Part shown: piece by piece, positions 59,036 through 64,000 of the stretch
Layout of the letters: every line of letters begins with the position of its first letter
Position numbering within the stretch: the first letter of the stretch is position 1
Origin: Kitasatospora cheerisanensis KCTC 2395
GTDB taxonomy: Bacteria; Actinomycetota; Actinomycetes; Streptomycetales; Streptomycetaceae
DNA length: 64,000 nucleotides
Assembly: GCF_000696185.1 (NCBI RefSeq)
Contig: NZ_KK853997.1
Location: forward strand, 4,072,410-4,136,409
Reading direction: 5' to 3'
Program-made: the position numbers and the translations under genes
The notes under the pieces: model-generated
Told to the model about the DNA's origin: nothing
Database searches by the model: none
Seen by the model: the letters and a program-made list of their open reading frames with translations, nothing else

Positions 59036-59901
59036 CTACCCTTCGACCTGTCGGTAGACGATGGTGGTCGACCCCAGGACGATCCGGGAGCCGTCGCGGA
59101 GCGTAGCGCGCTGAGTGTGCTGCCCGTCCACCACGATGCCGTTGGTGGAGCCCAGGTCCATGACCATCGCGGGCGTCCCGGGGCGGATCTCGGCGTGCTT
59201 GCGGGACACTCCCGGGTCGTCGATCCGGATGTCGGCCTCGGTGGACCGGCCCAGCACGACCGCGTTCTGGCTGATCTGGTGCCGGGCGCCGTTCACCTCG
59301 ATCCAGCGCCGGGTGCCGGCGCCGCCGTGGCCCGCGCCGGGGAACGGCCGCACGTTGTTGCCGGGGGCCGGCGGAGCGGGCGGCATCGCGGGCGGGGCGG
59401 AGGGCGGCGGCGGGGCGCCGTACGGGGCGGCGGGGGCCTGGTGCCAGGGCGCGCCGGGGCCGGCGGGGTCGGCGGGCGGCCGTAGCCGGGCGGGCCGGCG
59501 GGCGGCGCGGGCGGCCGCGGCGGCTCCTCGGCGGCCAGCGTGCGGCTGCGCACCCGGTACAGGCCGGTGTCCAGGTCGTCGGCCTTCTCCAGGGCGACCT
59601 GGAGCGGCCCCATGAAGGTGTACCGCTGGGCCTCGGCGTACTCGCGGACCATGCCGGCCAGTTCGTTGCCGAGCTGGGTGGCGTAGGGGCTGAGGCGCTC
59701 GTGGTCGTGCGGGCTGAGCTCGACGATGAAGTCGTTCGGGACGACCGTGCGGTCCCGGTTCCAGATGGTGGCGTTGTTGTCGCACTCGCGCTGGAGGGCG
59801 CCGGCGATCTCCACCGGTTGGACCTCGGACTTGAACACCTTCGCGAAGGTGCCGTTCACGAGACCTTCGAGTCGCTGCTCGAACTTCTTCAGGACTCCCA
59901 C
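59036..59901 (-). CDS. fhaA: FHA domain protein FhaA (DUF3662), one apparent frameshift
   Basis: GTG 59901 starts VGVLKKFEQRLEGLVNGTFA, the DUF3662 domain (~1-125), ending in a Pro-rich linker (EEPPRPPAPPAGPPGYGRPP). The C-terminal FHA domain (VVLGRSTEADIRIDDPGVSR, KHAEIR, LGSTNGIVVDGQ) is in another frame, reached via ADPAGPGAPWHQAPAAPYGA. The change lies at about 59465-59500; the span is 866 bp, not a multiple of three. In mycobacteria FhaA binds the phosphorylated pseudokinase of MviN. First gene of the division operon. Sequence error in the linker is likely. Confidence 0.85.
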
Positions 59902-60252
59902 GGGGCACCCCCTCTCAGGGCGTCGGTCGGGCCGGCTCGTCGGCTGGAAAGCGGTACTTCCGTACTGATCGTATCCACGCCCGGCCCTTCCGTACGGTTC
60001 CCCGGCCAGGTCGCGCCCGGAGGGTACCCACTGGGCGGTCCGCTCACCCGTTCGCACCGGCCCCGGGTTGCGGCCCGGCCGGACCCGTGCCGGGGGCCCC
60101 GGGGAAAGGATTCGCAGGTGGGGCTCCGGCCGTGCTAATGTTTTCCATGTCGGAAGGGGCGCCCGCAAGGGAGCCGAACGGAAGACCCGAAGAGATGCGC
60201 TAAGCTTCTCGGAGAGTCGAAAGAGCGACAAGCTCCCGAAGACAACACCCAT
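59902..60252. promoter_or_regulatory. fhaA / tRNA-Leu intergenic region
   Basis: 351 bases without a gene. On the minus strand TACGAT (complement of 59966-59971) could be the -10 of the fhaA operon; no matching -35 is clear. On the plus strand the region must hold the tRNA-Leu promoter, which I cannot place with confidence. Confidence 0.35.
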
Positions 60253-60336
60253 GCGCGGGTGGCGGAATAGGCAGACGCGCTGGATTCAGGTTCCAGTGCC
60301 CGAAAGGGCGTGGGGGTTCAACTCCCCCCTCGCGCA
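60253..60336 (+). tRNA. tRNA-Leu (CAG)
   Basis: 84-nt class II tRNA: acceptor GCGCGGG/CTCGCGC, anticodon stem CTGGA/TCCAG around TTCAGGT with anticodon CAG, a long variable arm (TGCCCGAAAGGGCG), T-arm GGGGGTTCAACTCCCCC, discriminator A. CCA not encoded. It sits beside fhaA as leuT does in mycobacteria. Confidence 0.97.
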
Positions 60337-60344
60337 CAGCGAAG

Positions 60345-60376
60345 CCCCGCAGATCTCAGGATCTGCGGGGTTTTTT
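60345..60376 (+). terminator. tRNA-Leu terminator
   Basis: 11-bp perfect stem CCCCGCAGATC/GATCTGCGGGG, four-base loop, then six T (60371-60376): a classical intrinsic terminator. Confidence 0.95.
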
Positions 60377-60433
60377 GTCGTCCCCGTCCATTTCCCGGGC
60401 GTTTCGCTTCCCGCCCCGGCGCGTCCGTCGTGC

Positions 60434-61555
60434 TCAGGCGGGCAGAACGGCGTGCAGGCTGAACCCGCCGTCGGGGGTGGGGCCGGCGGTGAAGGTGCCG
60501 CCGAGCAGGGCCGCCCGTTCGCGCAGCCCGATCAGGCCGTGGCCGCCGCCGGGCAGCGGCGCGGCGGGGCGGCCGGTGGGCGGCCCGTTGCGGACCTCGA
60601 CGTGGAGCTTCCCGCCGCGGGCGGCGACCCGGACGGTGACCTCGGCGCCGGGGGCGTGCTTGCTGATGTTGGTGAGCCCCTCCTGCACCGTCCGGTAGGC
60701 GGCCCGTTCGACGGCCTCGGGCCAGTCGCGGCGGCCGGGGTCGAGCCGGCGGGTGACGGGCAGGCCGCTGCCGTCGATCAGCCGGGGCAGGTCGGCGAGG
60801 GTGGGCTGGGGGGCGAGCGGGGTGCCGTTGCCGACGCCGGCGGCGCGCAGCACGCCGACCATCTGCCGCAGCTCGTCCAGGGTGCGGACGGAGAGTTCGC
60901 GGATGGTGCGGGCGCCGTCCCGGGAGGCCGGGTCGGTGCTGGCGACCTGGATCGCCCCGGCCTGGACGGAGATCAGGCTGACCTGGTGGGAGACCACGTC
61001 GTGCATCTCGCGGGCCAGCCGGGCGCGTTCGGCGGCCAGCACCTTCTCGGCGATCAGCCGGCTCTCGCGCTGCCGGCCCTCGGTGAGCTCGACCACGCGT
61101 TCGCCGAGTTCGCGGCGGGTGCGGGCGAGCATGCCGAGCGCGGCCGGTCCGGCGCCGAGCATCGCGGACTGGATGGCGTACAGCGCGTTGTCCCGGCTGA
61201 GGGCGAACAGCTCGGGGTCGAACGGCCAGTGGAAGAACTCCACCAGGGCGAAGGAGACGGCGCAGGCGACCGGGATCCGGGGCTTGGGGCAGGCGGCGGC
61301 GACCGAGTACACGGCGGTGAGCGGGGCCAGCCAGATCTCGTTGAAGAACGCCCCTGGCAGGGTGAGCAGCGCCACCGTCAGCGGGTACCGGCGGCGGCCG
61401 AACAGGGCGACCACGGACAGCGCGGACAGCGCGAGCTGCCAGGGCGCGGAGCCCTTCGCGACCAGCGCGGAGTCGAGCGCGGCGGCCGCCACCGGGACCA
61501 GCAGGGTGGTGCGGGGGGAGCGCAGCCAGGCCCAGCGGTGGGGGGCGTCGGTCAC
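60434..61555 (-). CDS. Sensor histidine kinase (HisKA_3/NarL-partner type)
   Basis: 373 residues: four to five hydrophobic helices in the first ~150, then a dimerisation/phosphoacceptor helix with His in LAREMHDVVSHQVSLISVQ and a GHKL ATPase domain (YRTVQEGLTNISKHAPGAEV, GGGHGLIGLRERAALLGG). GTG 61555 overlaps the response-regulator stop by GTGA, so the two are coupled. Almost no outer loop, so it probably senses a membrane signal. Target unknown. Confidence 0.93.
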   Translation of the reverse strand: MTDAPHRWAWLRSPRTTLLVPVAAAALDSALVAKGSAPWQLALSALSVVALFGRRRYPLTVALLTLPGAFFNEIWLAPLTAVYSVAAACPKPRIPVACAVSFALVEFFHWPFDPELFALSRDNALYAIQSAMLGAGPAALGMLARTRRELGERVVELTEGRQRESRLIAEKVLAAERARLAREMHDVVSHQVSLISVQAGAIQVASTDPASRDGARTIRELSVRTLDELRQMVGVLRAAGVGNGTPLAPQPTLADLPRLIDGSGLPVTRRLDPGRRDWPEAVERAAYRTVQEGLTNISKHAPGAEVTVRVAARGGKLHVEVRNGPPTGRPAAPLPGGGHGLIGLRERAALLGGTFTAGPTPDGGFSLHAVLPA

Positions 61556-62220
61556 TCCTCGTCCCGCCGGTCGCGGACCAGCCCGGCGCGGTGCGCGATG
61601 ACGGCGGCCTGGACCCGGTTGGCGGCGCCGAGCTTGGCCAGGATGGCGCTGATGTGGTCCTTGACGGTGCCGGTGCCGAGGAACAGGCGGTCCGCTATCT
61701 CGGCGTTGGAGAGGCCCTCGCCGAGCAGGGCCAGCACGTCGAGTTCGCGGCCGGTGAGCCGGTGGGTGAGGGCGGTGGCGGTGAGGTCGGGGCCGCCGCC
61801 GTCCACGTAGCCGGAGATCACGGTGCGGGCGACGGTCGGGGAGAGCACGCTGCCGCCCGCGGCGAGCACCCGGACGGCGTGCACCAGCTGCTCGGGGGCG
61901 GTGTCCTTCAGCAGGAACCCGGCGGCGCCGGCCCGCAGCGCGGTGCCGATGTACTCGTCGGTGTCGAAGGTGGTGAGCATGGCGACGGCCGGCGGGTCGG
62001 GCAGGGCGCGCAGCCGGCGCAGCACGCTGATGCCGTCCAGGTCGGGCATCCGGACGTCGAGCAGCACCACGTCCGGGTCGAGCGCCCGGGTCTGCTGCTC
62101 GGCCTGGCCGCCGGAGCAGCCGCCGACCACCTCCAGGTCGGGTGCGGAGCCGACGATCAGGCCGAGCCCGGAGCGGACCAGCACCTCGTCGTCCACGATC
62201 AGGACCCGGGTCGGCGGCAT
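61552..62220 (-). CDS. LuxR/NarL family response regulator
   Basis: 222 residues. Receiver domain (~4-120): VLIVDDEVLVRSGL, phospho-acceptor Asp55 in VVLLDVRMPD, Lys in FLLKDTAPEQ. C-terminal LuxR-type HTH (~155-215): LTGRELDVLALLGEGLSNAE and GTVKDHISAILAKLGA. ATG 62220 has GAGGGAGAG upstream. Acts with the kinase gene downstream. Its promoter region shares a 24-bp palindrome with the divergent lysyltransferase-like gene. Confidence 0.95.
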   Translation of the reverse strand: MPPTRVLIVDDEVLVRSGLGLIVGSAPDLEVVGGCSGGQAEQQTRALDPDVVLLDVRMPDLDGISVLRRLRALPDPPAVAMLTTFDTDEYIGTALRAGAAGFLLKDTAPEQLVHAVRVLAAGGSVLSPTVARTVISGYVDGGGPDLTATALTHRLTGRELDVLALLGEGLSNAEIADRLFLGTGTVKDHISAILAKLGAANRVQAAVIAHRAGLVRDRRDEE

Positions 62221-62265
62221 GTCTCTCCCTCGTGGGGTGGGGTTCGGTCCCGGGAGCGGCCCGTC

Positions 62266-62289
62266 ACCCCCGCCGATCGGCGGGGGTGG
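62266..62289. promoter_or_regulatory. Perfect 24-bp palindrome in a divergent promoter region
   Basis: Exactly self-complementary from 62266 to 62289, half-site CACCCCCGCCGA. It lies 46 bases upstream of the response regulator and 110 bases upstream of the membrane lysyltransferase-like gene. Could be the response regulator's operator or only a GC-rich hairpin. Confidence 0.4.
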
Positions 62290-62399
62290 GAATCCGCTAC
62301 CGGATTCACGCAATTCTCATCTTCGCTGGGCAACCATGGAAATCCGGGGTGGAGCGCGCAGACCGCGCGCGGATGCGTCCCGATGTTCGATCGTCTGGA

Positions 62400-64000
62400 A
62401 TGGTTGCTGTGTCCACAGTGAAGACGGCTGCCTCGGCAGTGTCCCCCGCCCGGGGCGAGGGCCCGGGCCCGCAGGCGCGATGGCGCAAGCGGGCCGCCAC
62501 GTCAACGGTCTGGTACCTGCGGCTGGTCGCGCTGCTGAACCTGGTGGCGGTGCTGTCCGTGCCGTTCCGCAACCAGGTGGAGCGGCACAACGAGGGGGAG
62601 TTCTTCACTCCCTACCTGATGACCGTCGGCCTGACCTCGGTGGCACTGGCGCTGTTCCTCGCGGTGGCGATGCGCCGCCGCAAGCGGGCGGCGTGGATCT
62701 TCAACACCGGCCTGGCCGCGCTGACCTTCGTCGGCTACCTGATGCTGCTGGTCTGGGGCCAGCACTTCGCCTCCCACCCGTGGAACTTCTTCTCGGTGGT
62801 GCTGACCGGCCTGTTCCTGGTGGCGCTGCTGGTCTCCCGCCGCGAGTTCACCTCCAAGGGCGACCGGTCCAACCCGAAGACCGCGGTGGCCGCGGCCGTC
62901 GGCGGCCTGGTGCTGGGCGGCCTGATCGGCTCGGTGCTGGTGCAGCTGACCAACACCATCGCCGGCGCGGGCTTCGGCACCCGGTTCAGCTACTCCGTGC
63001 ACCGCATGATCACGCTGACCCCGTCGGCGAAGGTGGCCGACGTGATCGACGTGCCGACCTGGGTGAACGCGGCGATCAACGCGATGAGCGCGGTGCTGTT
63101 CCTGGCCGTGCTGTACGTCGCGTTCCGCTCGCCGCGCGGCGAGGAGCTGCAGACCGACGAGGACGAGCGGAAGCTCCGCGAGCTGCTGGACCGGCAGGGC
63201 GAGCGGGACTCGCTGGGCTACTTCGCGCTGCGCCGGGACAAGGCGGTGGTCTTCTCGCCGAGCGGGAAGGCGGCGATCGCCTACCGGGTGGTCGGCGGCG
63301 TGACGCTGGCGTCCGGCGACCCGATCGGCGACCCGGAGGCCTGGCCGGGCGCGATCGACGCCTGGCTGGCCGAGGCCCGCGAGCACGCCTGGGTGCCGGC
63401 CGTGATGGGCGCCTCCGAGGAGGCCGGCGTGATCTACGCCCGGCACGGCCTGGACGCGCTGGAGCTGGGCGACGAGGCGATCGTCGAACTGGACGAGTTC
63501 TCGCTGGACGGCCGGGCGATGCGGGTGGTCCGGCAGGCCTACAACCGGGTCAAGCGGGCCGGGTACACGGTGCGGATCCGCCGCCACGAGGACATCCCCG
63601 AGTGCGAGATGGCCGAGCTGGTGGCGAAGGCCGACCACTGGCGGGACGGCGCGACCGAGCGCGGCTTCTCGATGGCGCTGGGCCGGCTCGGCGACCCGGG
63701 CGACGGGCGCTGCGTGATGCTGGAGTGCTTCGACGGGGACGGCGAGCTCCGGGCGCTGCTGAGCTTCGTGCCGTGGGGCGCGCACGGCCTGTCGCTGGAC
63801 CTGATGCGGCGCGACCGGGACAGCGAGAACGGCCTGATGGAGTTCATGGTGATCGAACTCCTGCAGCGCGCGAAGGAGGTCGAGCTGGAGCGGGTGTCGT
63901 TGAACTTCGCGATGTTCCGGTCGGTTTTCGAGCGCGGTTCGAAGCTCGGCGCCGGTCCGGTGCTGCGGCTGTGGCGTTCGGTGCTGGGGTTCTTCTCGCG
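62400..64000 (+). CDS. DUF2156 / MprF-like lysylphosphatidylglycerol synthetase domain protein (partial)
   Basis: Runs off the right edge after ~533 codons. The N-terminal ~260 residues have about six membrane helices (WYLRLVALLNLVAVLSVPF, LTFVGYLMLLVWGQHF, AAAVGGLVLGGLIGSVLVQL). The rest is the double-GNAT DUF2156 domain of MprF/LysX-type enzymes (GYFALRRDKAVVFSPSGKAA, GDPIGDPEAWPGAIDAWLAE, RIRRHEDIPECEMAELV, ERVSLNFAMFRSVFERG), which transfer aminoacyl groups to phosphatidylglycerol and reduce cationic peptide binding. The start could be ATG 62400 or GTG 62409. An attached lysyl-tRNA synthetase, as in LysX, cannot be checked. Confidence 0.85.
   Translation, partial: MVAVSTVKTAASAVSPARGEGPGPQARWRKRAATSTVWYLRLVALLNLVAVLSVPFRNQVERHNEGEFFTPYLMTVGLTSVALALFLAVAMRRRKRAAWIFNTGLAALTFVGYLMLLVWGQHFASHPWNFFSVVLTGLFLVALLVSRREFTSKGDRSNPKTAVAAAVGGLVLGGLIGSVLVQLTNTIAGAGFGTRFSYSVHRMITLTPSAKVADVIDVPTWVNAAINAMSAVLFLAVLYVAFRSPRGEELQTDEDERKLRELLDRQGERDSLGYFALRRDKAVVFSPSGKAAIAYRVVGGVTLASGDPIGDPEAWPGAIDAWLAEAREHAWVPAVMGASEEAGVIYARHGLDALELGDEAIVELDEFSLDGRAMRVVRQAYNRVKRAGYTVRIRRHEDIPECEMAELVAKADHWRDGATERGFSMALGRLGDPGDGRCVMLECFDGDGELRALLSFVPWGAHGLSLDLMRRDRDSENGLMEFMVIELLQRAKEVELERVSLNFAMFRSVFERGSKLGAGPVLRLWRSVLGFFS

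Noticed and set aside
62406..62418. GTGTCCACA near the right-end gene as a DnaA box
   Set aside because: A single two-mismatch site inside the start of a coding region; not distinguishable from chance.

Overview
The window is the replication-origin region of a high-GC actinomycete, almost certainly a member of the Streptomycetaceae (Streptomyces or Kitasatospora type). The evidence is very high GC with strong third-position GC bias, many GTG starts, the gene order rpmH-dnaA-oriC-dnaN-gnd-recF-dciA-gyrB-gyrA, an oriC packed with DnaA boxes, parS sites of the form GTTTCACGTGAAAC, and Streptomyces families such as LppU/SCO3897, DUF6049, DLW-39, DUF5324 and paired class E sortases. Species cannot be resolved from the sequence.

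Left arm (1-28.4 kb). A GT87-like membrane protein (cut by the window edge) and a class A PBP face a PadR regulator and inositol-phosphate synthase (ino1). Next comes an unexpected gene: a CHAP-type cell-wall hydrolase with a C-terminal peptidoglycan-binding domain. It is interrupted by a complete intein that carries both LAGLIDADG motifs and the residues diagnostic of class 3 (W-C-T) inteins. Then follow an MFS permease, an LppU-like protein, CCA-adding enzyme, DUF6049, MurJ, a membrane pseudokinase with a discoidin-like outer domain, sigM with its anti-sigma gene, trxB-trxA behind a SigR-type promoter, a GNAT protein, and the minus-strand block rpmH-rnpA-yidD-yidC-jag-rsmG-parA-parB. Five canonical or near-canonical parS sites and three symmetric variants lie here; I saw none on the right arm.

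Centre (28.4-41.3 kb). dnaA has DnaA boxes next to its promoter. oriC, roughly 30.7-31.6 kb, has six exact TTGTCCACA boxes and many near matches. dnaN, gnd, recF, dciA, gyrB, gyrA and a DUF3566 protein follow.

Right arm (41.3-64 kb). A CfaS-like methyltransferase, tRNA-Ile(GAU), an unusual HTH/coiled-coil protein, a DLW-39 peptide, tRNA-Ala(UGC), a DUF5324 protein, cyclophilin, rhomboid protease, an isolated DnaA-box cluster, crgA, DUF881, a tiny membrane protein, a pabA/trpG-type amidotransferase, the two srtE sortases, the growth-control operon fhaA-fhaB-pstP-ftsW/rodA-pbpA with pknB, tRNA-Leu(CAG), a two-component pair, and a lysyl-phosphatidylglycerol-synthase-like gene cut by the right edge.

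The genes together cover chromosome initiation and segregation (DnaA, DnaN, DciA, gyrase, ParABS), membrane insertion (YidC), cell-wall growth and division (MurJ, PBPs, FtsW/RodA, CrgA, PknB/PstP/FHA) and thiol stress (SigM, SigR-type promoter, thioredoxin). Four genes (dnaA, the pseudokinase gene, the anti-sigma gene, fhaA) are split by frame changes, always inside proline/alanine-rich linkers. Since dnaA is essential, base-calling or assembly indels are the likeliest cause, and those four entries should be read with that in mind.
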